A stretch of 64,000 nucleotides of DNA, from the NCBI GenBank assembly GCA_037783545.1, contig JBBELK010000387.1, positions 2,405,501 to 2,469,500 on the forward strand. The letters are read 5' to 3'. Positions 44,241 through 54,867 of the stretch are shown one piece after another. Each line of letters opens with the position of its first letter. The first letter of the stretch is position 1. The notes beneath the pieces were generated by a model. It did not search any database. It was not told where the DNA came from and saw only the letters and a program-made list of their open reading frames with translations. This DNA comes from Henricia sp. BOLD:AAB3569 (Eukaryota > Echinodermata > Asteroidea > Spinulosida > Echinasteridae). The position numbers and the translations under genes were made by a program.

Positions 44241-44297
44241 AACTGCACTGGCAGCACAAATATAAATCATGCTAGATGTTATGCACCTATCAATCCC

Positions 44298-44350
44298 CAT
44301 CCCCCCCCCCCCCCCCCCCCCCTCCCCTCCCCCCGCCCCTCCCCCCCGCC
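44298..44350. repeat. C tract upstream of EIF2B4
   Basis: About 45 bp of C with few T/G breaks, roughly 330 bp upstream of the EIF2B4 start codon. Confidence 0.9.
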
Positions 44351-44673
44351 CCTGGCTGCTCCACCTAATTTAGGAGACGGGAAAATCCCTACCCCTGGCC
44401 CTGGACCAACATTTTTGTGACAAAATCCCCACCCATGGGGGGCAAAACAGGCATATTTTGCTCCCAGGTGTGCTGAAAATTTGATAGGCCTAGGCCTATT
44501 TCATTTTCCCCCACTCTAGGGCGCATGAAAATCGGGGGGGTGGGGGACAGGGGGCAGTAATTGATAGGTGTGTATAATCTATCACTGGTTTTTTATTTTT
44601 TTATTTATACAGGTACAAAGACCAGTCTTCTGTCTCGGCTCCACCCTGAGGCTGCCTATGTGCTGATCACAAA

Positions 44674-47600
44674 ATGGAGCAGTCGGAAAACACAGGGTCT
44701 GATTTAGCCCAGGCCAGCGACAAAGCTGCCAAAAAACTATCGAAAAAAGAGAGACGAGACAAGCGGTTACAGGAGCAAGCCAGAACTGAGGGGGAGGGAA
44801 AACCCCCATCTGGGGTTCCCACCGGTGCCTCGACGGCGTCTCCGGCGGGCACAGCAGGGTCGCCTGGTGCACAAGGACCTACGAAAAGTAAAGCGGAGTT
44901 ACGGGCGGAGAGGCGTGCTAAACAGGTAACTTGGGGCGAGTTTGTTGATAGGAGTTGAGAAGTTGATCAGAAATGTTTTTCTTTAAAATGGCTCGTGAAG
45001 CATCGGAAAGTGCAGATTTGATGGAAAAATGCAAATTTAGGAGAAAACACTGTCTGATATGTTTTGTGTACAAGGTCTGAAGCCATGATCAACTTTTCAA
45101 TTCTTTCCGTGTTTGTTTTGTCGTAGACTCGAATCCAGATCCTGAGAAGCCTGATTTGATTCCCAAACAATAAACTGGGAATCAGGTTGGCAATGCCAAT
45201 GGCATAGTAGTTCTGTTCTAGCCTGCCACCTGTGGCTCTGGTTCGAATTCCGTCCAGGTCAATGTGGATTGGGTTCTCAGTCCCTGCTTGATTCCGTGGG
45301 TTTCCCCCGATACAGGATTGTGTAGGGGTTTTCCCCCCACCTCTAAAACTGAGCATTTCTTCATCGTCTTCTCTTCACAGGTTTCTTCAGGCTTATGAGC
45401 TACATACAGTGCCATGGGCACTTATGAGAAATCCTTGGTTTCAGAACCAAAAATAATTAAATTAAAATATTTTATTTGTCCGTTATGAAGGAGGCGGACA
45501 GAGCAAGAAAAAGTAAACAGGCAGCTGGAGTGCCATCAGGGTCGTCAGCAGGAAATGCCACACCTACCGGAGGGACAAGCAACCAGTCTAAACCTAGGGT
45601 TACCAAATCGGCCACTGAAGTTGTTGGTAAGTTTAAAGTTATTGTCAAAAATGTCGAAAATCATAAATGTTCACAGATTTACACATAACTTACATAATAT
45701 AAACATGATGACCGTAGTAAACATCCCCTGAAAGGGTTTTGTCTGAAGTGCTATAGTTTTTGAGAAATGAGTAAAACAATTAGTTTTCGTCTCATGAGAC
45801 GTGAATTCATTTCGCCCCAAAACCACTTCGCCCTGAACCACTTCGTCCCAGAAGCCACCTTAACCCCAAACCACTTCGTCCTGACAGCACTTCGTCTGAA
45901 TGTCACTTCGCCCCAAAATACTTCACAGTGGTTCAGGGCGAAATGGTTCGGGGCGAAATGGTTTTTGGGCGAAGTGACCGTAAAGCCTTTTTTTTACTGT
46001 TTTCTCAAAAGTTAGACGAAGTACAGAGCTGATTTTTTACTCAGGTTGGTTTTAATCATGCATATATCTTCAATCACACAGGGAGATTAAACCATTTGCA
46101 ACAGTTTACCAATCATGTTTTCTGCCTTTAAAGTCCCATAGTTTGCAGTGACCCAAAATGTTACTGTAAAATGGTACCTTTGTGGGAGAAATTGCCAACT
46201 GAAGGTGGTTTTTAAAAACGTTGTCTGCAGACAACTTTTTTACTATTTATTCATACACAAAAAACCATGCCTGGATTTTTCAGGTTTTTCTGAAGTATTA
46301 CTGCATCTATGTGGCTGAAATTTCTACAAGGCAGTTTATCAATATAATTCTTTAGTTATGTAATGCCGTTTTTAAAAGTTTTGCAATCATGTAATTTGTC
46401 TTTAAGACGTCAAAATTAAACAATTGTTACTCTTAACAATTGCCTGCACCTCACAGAAAACACACCTTGCAACGCTAATATTTTCTGTTTAATTGCTGTT
46501 TAATTCTTCCTCCGTAGCACAAAGTCTGTCCAAGAAAGAGCCCCCTCGTGTGTCGCACGACATTCAGCAGGACGACCCAAAAGTGCAAAGACGACGAGCA
46601 AAGATGTTGGAAAAACATCAAGTAAGTTAAGCCTAGCGTACATCGACATTGCAACTGGAAGCAACTAGTGGCAACTGGTGTTTCCGGCAACTGGGAGCAA
46701 CTCCTGGGAGCAACTGATCAGTTGCTTAAAAAGGTCGATGTACGCACACTTGCCACTACTGGCAACTGGAAAAATCCCAGTTGCCGCGAGTTGCTCATGT
46801 CTACTTTCTGGCAAGTAGTTGTACCCAGTTGCGGTCAGTTGCGTCGATGTATGCATACTTGCAACTAGTTGCCGTCAGTTGCACGCTTGCATCTGATCAC
46901 GTGCGCGCACAGCAACTGCAAGCAACAGTTGCTTCCGGTTGCGAGGTTAATGTACTCTAGGCTTTACCGAGTTGCTGTGTCGATGTGCGGGATCTGGAAA
47001 TGTAGACATGGCTGGATGCTCCCAGTTACCGCTAGTTGCGCAACTGATCAGTTGCTGTCGATGATCGCGCTACGCACACATCAACAGCAACTGATCAGTT
47101 GAGTTGCTTCCGGTTGCAATGTCGATGTACGCTAGGCTTACGGTGATGTGGAACAAAAAGTCTTTTGTAAATAATAATGGCACCTTATATAGCACACATC
47201 TATTCTGCGGGATACTCGTGGCGCTTTACAACATTACCCTGGTCATTGGGCACAACTCCCTGGGGAGTATGCAGCCCTGGCAGCCTAACACAAGCACTCG
47301 GGGGCTACAACCCTTGCAGGTACCCATTTACTCCTGGGTGGAGAGGGGCAACTTATGGCAAAGTGCCTTGCCCAAGGGCACACACACACAGGTGTGAACT
47401 CACTGACAATCGCGGACGTCCCTTTGTTCCTCTTTTGTTTGGACATAGTCTATTTTTCCTTACTCTTGTTGGTTTTGTACAGGAGCGAATCGCGGACGTT
47501 CGCTTGCCAATCGCGGACGATATTGTTCTCTTTGTTAGACCTCCCTAAAATGTCCACGATTGTTTGGGAGAACAAGCGCACCATGCCTGATTTCACATTT

Positions 47601-50600
47601 CTCGGTATCTGACCAACAGATTCCCCAGCGCGTCGAGTCGGAACGTAAAGTCAGTCTATTCTCCCACTTGGACCAGTACGAACGACAGGTGTCAATCACA
47701 CGAGGTCTTAGCTTTGGTAGCGGTGGTATTCATCCGGCCATCGTAAGGCTTGGCCTTCAGTACGCGGAGGGAATTATCTGTGGTGCCAATGCAAGGTATT
47801 TGGTGTTTGTTTTGTTATTTTTTGTATGAATAGGTAACTTTCAGGGACCGCCGGGGTGAATTAATTTGATACAAATGTGGAAAAATATCTGTGAGTTTAG
47901 GAAATCTGGATGTAGTGAAAAACCAACTTGGCTCCACCGGGATTCGAACCGTGGACCTTCTGCTTAACGTGCAGATGCCCTACCTATTGAGCTATGAAGC
48001 CAACTTGTGGTCTCAAAACACGGTATTGCAGTTGTTCCTCAATGATTGGGATTGGCTTTCACGTGAGCTTAGCAAGCCCTACAGAGGGATAAACCCTTCA
48101 ATGAGATAACCACCCCTCCCAGAGATCAATTAAGGTACGACCAAAACTCCTGCCCGGCTTGCCCCGATTTTTGTTCTCACTTTGTTTTCAATGATTGATT
48201 GATAACCATTCTTGACATGCTGCATGCTTTCAATCAAGTCATCGTGGAGTGCACCTTTAAGCCCTGGTTACAGCTTGACCCACATTTTCCAGGGCCAGCC
48301 CAGATTGTCTGGCAGGCCCTCACTTTGTTTTCAATAATTGATTGATAACCATTCTTGACATGCTGCATGCTTTCAATCAAGTCATCGTGGAGTGCACCTT
48401 TAAGCCCTGGTTACAGCTTGACCCAGATTTTCCAGGGAAAGCCCAGATTGTCTGGCAGGCCCTCAATTCGTTTTCAATGATTGATTGATAACCATTCCTC
48501 ACAGGTGCATAGCGATGCTGCATGCTTTCAAACAAGTCATTGCGGATTACTCCACGCCGCCTCAGAAAGAACTATCACGAGACCTTGAGAGCAAGATTAA
48601 GCCGTACATCAGGTAATCGTGACATCCTTTCTCTGTCTTGATGTGTTAAACAAAAATGCAATTTTTAGTCAATTCTATAGGGATTTTTTGTAAGAGTTTT
48701 TGTGAGAACGTAGCAAGAAATTTGGAAAGAATTCCATTTATTGGTCCCCACTTACTCTCCTTATAATGACTTAATAATCACGGCTAAAAAGTGTTAATTT
48801 TTTAAAGGGAAGTTATATTTGGAGTTATGTTTTATAGACTTAACACACAGCGTCAGTGGCGACCAGTGAACGGAACTCATGCCAAGCCCCAAAATCGTTG
48901 CGCTGTCTGTTTTTCACCAAGGTGTGGAAGCGTCGCTATCAGTGTTGACAACAAAACTACACTGAAAAGATTTGTGAAAACGCCACAAAAACGCACATAC
49001 CAATGATGCAAAATACAGTACAAGTTGTCGTTTTGCCTGACCGTGTGCGACCGACACCTTCCTAGTATATCTCACACAGCCATGTTTAGCATTCAGAGTC
49101 TGTGATAACCACAGGCATGTTTTTGTGTCTTCAACGACGGCGACTTTGACCCCGTTCTAGAGAAATCGCTTCATTCGACGAAGATTATTTAATCATTGTT
49201 AGTTAATGAAGCGTGCATTCACATATCAAAGATCAAACAAAGATCGAACGAAGAGTGATACCGTACACATTATAAGCGACCGCTAACAAAGATCGAATGA
49301 AGCTGTGGGAGGTCGTACATGGGCGTCTAGACGCGCTGTGGTTTTCCAGTGGCGCGTCAAAAACAATGCCTGCTGGGCGCTTGACACACAACATGCTTGT
49401 GCAACCAGTCCTGCCAAAATGCTTCGTCAAACGAAGGGAGTGTTCTCATTACAAATTTGCTTCATCGAATGAACGGGGTCATTGTTATTTAAATACTGAT
49501 CATGCCGCATGTGATGTTAAAAATTGCAAACAAAATCTCATTTCGCGTTCTTTGACTGTGGAATACCGCTGCAAACTGAGTTGGCTCTCAGCCTTTTTCT
49601 GATTTGCGATGTACAATGTCATTATTTCTCGTGTCAAGTATGTAGCCACAGTGGTTTACAGTGGCCATGTATGATTCCATGTTTTGAAATAAATGACTTT
49701 TTGTCTTTTTGTTTTGTCAGTTTTCTGAACGTTTGTCGGCCAAAGTCGGTCAGCATGGGGAACGCAATAAAATACCTCAAGCAACAAATCAGCCATATAC
49801 CGCGGGACATGACGGACATAAAGGTGGGTCTCGCATCAAAAAATAAATAAAATGAAATAAAATGAAATAAAATGTTTTTAGGGGCAGTCCAAAATTGTCA
49901 ACATTTTCACGGTTCTACAAATAGTAGGGAGGGGGAGGACGGTCGAGGGCCGCGTAGGATTTACGTGCACTGTAAAATGTTGATATTTCATGGTAGTGAC
50001 AAAAAAATGTAGTATTTCGGGGGGAGGGAGTCTTGAAAAATAATACGCTCTGTAGAACTGTAAAAATGTTGACAACCTTAGACGGCCCGTTAGCATGTTA
50101 CTTCATTCGTCCTGCCATTGAAAGTGTATATCTTGAAGGGGCATCGGGGCAAACTCAGCAGGGCATGAGGCCATTGGCCTCAGTGGCCTTGGTTAATGTC
50201 AAGGCCTGGGATAGGGCATGCTGGCCAAGTTGGCCTAGTTGGCCTCAGAAAGTGTATATCTTGAAGGGGCATCAGGGCCAACTCAGCAGGGCATGAGGCC
50301 ATTGGCCTCGGTGGCCTTAGGTAATGTCAAAGCCGCCGGATTTTACTAACTCAGTGCTTATGTATTCTAGTTGTGAAACACTGCCTCCGCTATTCTAAAA
50401 AATCCTCACGGAAAGAAATGACCTTAAAGGTAGCATACATGATTGGTATCTCAAGGAATCAGAAATGTTCACAGATTTACACATAACTTACACAATATAA
50501 ACACGATGACTGTAGAAAATTTCCCCTGAAATGGTTTTGTCTGAAGTGCTATAGTCTTTGAGAAATTAGCAAAACAATTATTTTTCGTCTCGTGAGATGT

Positions 50601-53278
50601 AAATTAATTTCGCCCTTAAACCACCTCGCCCTGGACCACTTCGCCCTGAAGCACTTCACCCAAAGGCCATTTCGCCCCAAAACCACTTCGTCCAGACACT
50701 ACCTCGCCCAAATGCCACTTCACCCCGAAGTGGTTCAGGACAAAGTGGTTTTGGGTCGAAGTGACTGCAAACCCTTCTTTGACTGTTTTCTCAAAAGTTA
50801 GACGAAGTACGGAGCTGGTTTTTGCTCAGGTTGGTTTTAATCATCCATACCTTCAATCACACAAGGGGATGAAACCAATCATGTATACTACCTTCAACTA
50901 AATATATTTTAACAAATTTAAGACAAAAACTAAAATGTTGACTGATTATTAATGTTGTTTTCAGGCCAAGGCTGATTTGTATGAATGCATTGACTTGTAT
51001 GTGAAGAATATTCGACTAGCTGCCGAAGCAATCTCCAAAGATGCTATTAAGAAGATTAATGATGGAGACGTCATTCTTATATACACATGGTATGTAGCAA
51101 TGCTTTGAGAAATCCGAGTCAAGTCTAGTCATTTGAGGTTTGAGTCAAGTAAAATCAGTGAAAATCGGGACTCGAATCGACTCGAGTCAGAGTCGGAGTC
51201 ATAACAACCCTGTTGCACAGTCTGGGTCGAGTTGTCACAGTCATAACCAGAAATTATCGGTGGATCCAGGCTTATTAAATAGAAAAAAATAGAATGGACA
51301 TTCTGGGCAGTAGCTGGGTACTAATCTCCATTTTAATGATCCTGGATCAGCCGTTGATTTCTTGAACTGGTTGTGACAACTCAACCAAGATTGCGCGACA
51401 TCTGACCCGCATATCATGGTTTTACCCAACTATTACCAACTCCTGTTGATTTATAATTATCAGTTCCTCCTTGATTCGGCAAGTTCTCTGCGACGCTCAC
51501 AAAGCGAAGAAGAAGTTTCGCGTCATTGTTGTCGATAGTCGACCCAAGATGGAAGGAATTGAAGCCGTGCGTCGACTCATGAAACATGGCATCAAATGCA
51601 CGTACATTCTCATCTGTTCGGTTTCTTACATAATGCCAGAGGTACATACGTAATTAATGGTGATCCTAAATACTAATTTGTATCATTTGCAATGACCCAA
51701 TTTTGTTTTTCATGAGTTGACAAGAAAAACCTTACTCAAAGTGTTGATAGCAATGGTAACAAACACCACATTAATTTATTTCCGTCCAAAATTGTATTTC
51801 GTGTTGGAAATTAACAACCGAAGGTGGTTTTCTAAAAAACGTCCCGTGCATGGGACCTTTTTACCATTTACTTGTACACAAAATCCAGATATAGATTTTC
51901 TGAAGCATTGATGCATCTATGTAGCTAAAATTTCTTCAGGCTAGTTTACCAACATTCTTCCTTAGATATGTTACACTCTTATTCCACAAATCTGTGAAAC
52001 GTTTTATCTTGCAAATGATACATAGGTCTTTCACTACGGTGAGCCGCTCGAGAAATGTCTACCTCCGACGGAAAGCCGCTGCCTGCAGCTCGCCTTTACA
52101 CATTAACAAACGGTGGCCTTCAATTAATTACGTCACAGACCTTAACAAAATTCCGTAGTGAAAGAGTTAAATAACAGGATAAATTAGTTTACCGCCCTTC
52201 CCTCTTCCTACGCTTTGTAGAACCGTGAACATTTTGGTTTGTTGCAGGTATCCAAAGTGTTCCTTGGTGCCCACGCTCTTTTGGCCAATGGCTACGTAAT
52301 GTCTAGGGTTGGCTCCTCCGTTATCGCAATGGTCGCCAAAGCGTATAACGTTCCGGTGCTGGTGTGTTGCGAGACGTACAAGTTTAGTGAGCGCGTGCAG
52401 ACGGACAGCTTCGTCTCCAATGAATTAGGTAAGTAATGTATCACTCTCACAGAAGCCATTTTTGTTGGGAAAAATACAGCTGCGTATTTAACATAATCAG
52501 GTACGCGCACGCACATCATGGAAAATGTTCTAAGCACGAGTCCATGAGCAAGTTCGGGCGGGCGACTATAGTTAACTAGTTAACTCTATGATGCGTGGCT
52601 TGACTAGCTAAACCTACCCCCGGGGCTTGGTTCCTCTAGTCAGACTAGCTAGTCAAACCACGCAGCGTTCGGATGGCATCTACATCCCTATTTTTTAGTC
52701 TATAACTATAGTCGCCCGCCCGAACTTTCTCCTAGATGTTACCCGAACGCTGCGTGGTTTGACTAGCTAGTCTGACTTGAGGAACCAAGCTCCGGGGGTA
52801 GGTTAGTCTAGTTAACTATAGTCGCCCGCCCGAACTTGCTCCGTGTTGCTAAAGAAGGGGGTGGGAGCGGGGTTGGTGCCCCCTTTTTCCCCGATTTTTG
52901 TTTCAATTTGGGGGGTGGTTTTACCCCCAAACCTCCCCCTCTGAATCCGTGCCTGTTATACCCGAGTTGCTGCAGCATTTTGCACAGAGCCAGTTGACAC
53001 TTGAGCGCATGTATATTGCAAGGATGATGTCATGAATCAAATTTTCTCTTAGTTTATTTTGTCTTTTCCATTCCTGAGGCGACCCTGACGATCTCGTTAA
53101 GATCGGCAAACCGACCGAGTATCTTAGCAACTGGAGGAACATCCAATCACTAACGCTACTCAACTTGGTTTATGACGTCACGCCACCTGACGTCATCTCT
53201 ATGGTGATCACGGAAATTGGCATGTTGCCATGTACGTCGGTGCCAGTCGTACTCAGGGTCAAAAATGTAGAAAGTTAA
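44674..53278 (+). CDS. EIF2B4: Translation initiation factor eIF2B subunit delta
   Basis: Ten coding exons: 44674-44925, 45491-45626, 46518-46621, 47620-47795, 48505-48612, 49721-49823, 50965-51089, 51464-51641, 52248-52428 and 53079-53278. Phases agree and the product is about 520 aa, against 523 in human. It is a regulatory subunit of eIF2B, the cytosolic guanine-nucleotide exchange factor for eIF2 that is the target of the integrated stress response. Exon 1 is a Lys/Gln-rich low-complexity N-terminus ending [14 protein letters not shown], a near-exact family signature. The C-terminal half is the eIF2B alpha/beta/delta fold: [92 protein letters not shown]. An acceptor at 44611-44615 hints at a 5' UTR exon. 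Introns are full of MITEs and SINE pieces. Tail to tail with AK2. Confidence 0.96.
44951..45108. mobile_element. AAGAATTGAGAAGTTGATCA foldback in EIF2B4 intron 1
   Basis: GGAGTTGAGAAGTTGATCAG mirrors CATGATCAACTTTTCAATTC. 158 bp, starting 25 bp after the exon-1 donor. Confidence 0.75.
45180..45385 (+). mobile_element. SINE-like sequence in EIF2B4 intron 1
   Basis: A box-B-like CTGGTTCGAATTCCG is followed by TTCCGTGGGTTTCCCCCGAT and a CACCTCTAAAACTGAGCATT tail, a layout seen in tRNA-derived SINEs of marine invertebrates (from memory). Box A is weak. Confidence 0.45.
45667..46095 (+). repeat. Dispersed element with ACTTCGCCC/TTCGGGGCGAA repeats, copy 1
   Basis: Opens TGTTCACAGATTTACACATA. Contains about eight CCACTTCGCCC-type units followed by their inverse (GGGCGAAATGGTTCGGGGCG), so the middle folds on itself. 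It matches 50469-50900 in intron 6 of the same gene. Confidence 0.75.
46630..47137. mobile_element. 508-bp TIR MITE at the exon-3 splice donor of EIF2B4
   Basis: AGCCTAGCGTACATCGACAT and its reverse complement at the right, with TA on both sides (46628-46629, 47138-47139). It begins eight bases after exon 3 ends. The interior is made of repeated GCAACTG/CAGTTGC blocks. The TA target suggests a Tc1/mariner-type element (inference). Confidence 0.88.
47166..47398 (+). mobile_element. SINE-like element in EIF2B4 intron 3
   Basis: AATAATGGCACCTTATATAG, GGCGCTTTACAACATTACCC, then the shared middle TTTACTCCTGGGTGGAGAGG and GTGCCTTGCCCAAGGGCACA, ending in (CA)n. This layout is widespread in invertebrate deuterostomes (from memory). 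Confidence 0.65.
47928..48002 (-). other. tRNA-like sequence, anticodon GTT position, probably not functional
   Basis: In minus sense: acceptor stem TGGCTTC/GGAGCC plus A, D arm GCTCAATAGGTAGGGC, anticodon stem TCTGC/GCAGA with loop ACGTTAA, and TTCGAAT in the T loop. A T5 run follows 7 nt past the 3' end. Against function: C at position 33 where U is near-universal, and two mismatches in the T stem. It lies in EIF2B4 intron 4, antisense. It could be a decayed tRNA or a SINE head; a related start occurs at 63940. Confidence 0.5.
48185..48504 (+). repeat. 143-bp tandem duplication including exon-5 start of EIF2B4
   Basis: Three units begin TTTTCAATGATTGATTGATA at 48185, 48328 and 48471, exactly 143 bp apart. 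The third runs into the real exon 5 (acceptor CACAG, then GTGCATAGCGATGCTGCATG). The first two carry the exon start as ATGCTGCATGCTTTCAATCA and GTCATCGTGGA, but the acceptor reads CTTGACATG, so they are unusable ghost exon pieces. Confidence 0.88.
49147..49482. mobile_element. TIR MITE TTGACCCCGTTC, copy 1
   Basis: Left TGACCCCGTTCTAGAGAAAT and right GAACGGGGTCA, with inner TTCGACGAAG/CTTCGTC pairs. In EIF2B4 intron 5. A shorter relative is at 55152-55354 in AK2 intron 3. Confidence 0.7.
50120..50332 (+). repeat. Two tandem units GAAAGTGTATATCTTGAAGG
   Basis: About 130-bp units (from 50120 and 50248) carrying GGGCATCAGGGCCAACTCAG and GGCCATTGGCCTC. A third unit is at 62258-62336 in SNX17 intron 2. 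Confidence 0.75.
50469..50900 (+). repeat. Dispersed element with ACTTCGCCC repeats, copy 2
   Basis: Same element as 45667-46095, with the same flanking TGTTCACAGATTTACACATA start and GTTTTCTCAAAAGTTAGACG end part. Confidence 0.75.
52546..52841. mobile_element. Foldback MITE in EIF2B4 intron 9
   Basis: GAGCAAGTTCGGGCGGGCGA and its mirror TCGCCCGCCCGAACTTGCTC, followed inward by CTATAGTTAACTA. The inner arms ACTAGCTAGTCAAACCACGC occur twice. About 296 bp, no coding capacity. Confidence 0.82.
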
Positions 53279-53349
53279 AGACATATTGTCAACAAACCGG
53301 TCAACATCTGCAAAGCAATACTGACCACTTTGAAGAATGAATTCAGTTC

Positions 53350-53355
53350 AATAAA
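53350..53355 (+). promoter_or_regulatory. Candidate poly(A) signal of EIF2B4
   Basis: AATAAA 72 bases after the EIF2B4 stop codon, before the Tigger-like element. Confidence 0.6.
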
Positions 53356-53523
53356 ACAATTAAATTTGTTGATAATTCTTGACATCTATGAAACGCTGCA
53401 GATATAAAATTTATTTTTAGTTTTAAATTGTGCGAGTTGAATTAATTTTCAACTAAATCTGAAAATATTTCAGAAAAAATTACACTTCAAATATCACCAG
53501 TGGTATGATACCAGTAGAAAATA

Positions 53524-54208
53524 CAGTAAACTCCGGCTAAGTCTGCACTCTCGGGACCCGAACATTGTTCTGACTTACGCGAATATCGACATTTGCTGTA
53601 AGTCGTCATTTTGCCGACTTACGTCAATAATGGCCTATGGTTCATTGCACCATGGAGGCTTCAATTTACCTATTTGTTTTGTTTCTTGGGTTGATTTATG
53701 TCACCATCGTGATTTTTAACACTGGATCTGGAGACTACATGTACATAACACGTTTTTTTAATGGACATGTAGTGTTACGCATTATACGCGCGCGCAAGCA
53801 ACGTGTGAAGTTATACATGTAAAATGAATGACGACCCCCAAAATAGTGCGCAGGCCTATTGAGGTGCTCATGATGCGAGTGGGGAAACCCCATTTTGATT
53901 GCACATTATGTGGAGGCATGTATTTTGTTACGCAGATACACTGGCGACCACAGTCCGTGTGTGCCAATAAACAGACGTCAGTTAAGCAGTGTTTGCCTTC
54001 TCACTTCTTGAAAACCGCAGATAAATCGATGCCATTGAGTGATTGTTTTTTTTAAGTACCGACTTACACAAAGGATTTTGTATTGCATTTTGTTAAAATG
54101 AACTGATAATAACATGCCGAATTAGAAACAAAAATTTCAATGTAAATGCATTATAGACGATTGTCGCTTTGCCAACTTGTACGATGTCGACTTGGCCGGA
54201 GTTTACTG
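53524..54208. mobile_element. Tigger/pogo-like non-autonomous element
   Basis: CAGTAAACTCCGGCTAAGTC at the left and GACTTGGCCGGAGTTTACTG at the right, flanked by TA. 685 bp. The CAGTANACTCC ends are typical of Tigger-type mariner relatives. Internal frames are short and I cannot match them to a transposase. It fills much of the EIF2B4/AK2 intergenic gap. Confidence 0.78.
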
Positions 54209-54867
54209 TAGTGATTTCTTGTCGCTTATAGGTAATTTAAATTTCACACAACTGTGGCAAAATGCTTTCTTCCGTGTAATTAAGAGTCACTACAATGAAA
54301 GAATACTTCGCCAAAGTTCAATTTAACTCTGAGTAAAAGTAAGTCGTTGATTGCTATGATAATTAGCTCTAAACATTAAGATATCGTAAAAACGTCTATT
54401 GTTTTGGGAAAATGGTTCAAACATTTTAATGTATTTATCTTTGCTGACAGGGTAACATCAAAAATGTAAATTTTACTCGACAACTTATGCGTGGCCCTAG
54501 AGGTCATCCCATGCAGGTTTAAAACCAAACAAAATGTCACATTTCATTGCTGTGAGAATCACTTAAGAAAAATCTTTGAAGCGATTGGTCGATCAAAGCC
54601 TTGCTATCCACAAATTCACTGAATTTGGCAAACTTCTGATCAAGAATTTATATTTGAATAAATGTTTCTTTTTGGGGGAGAGTTTATTTACATGTGCATT
54701 GGCTATTATAACCTTCAATTTAAGAAAATAAAATTTGTGGTTTACAAACCAGAAATTTCCGATATTGCAAAATTATGTCAATTTATGTACGGTATTTTAA
54801 ATTATTGTACACCTTTCACCACTAACTGCAGTACTTGAGATTATTACATACAAATATGTGCTTTAAG
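54209..54867. other. AT-rich EIF2B4/AK2 tail-to-tail spacer
   Basis: No exon recognised. It should contain the AK2 3' UTR; an AATAAA in minus sense lies at about 54683-54688. Confidence 0.45.

Noticed and set aside
53524-54208. Possible transposase exon inside the Tigger-like element
   Set aside because: Short frames without a DDE or HTH pattern I can recognise; size fits a non-autonomous element.
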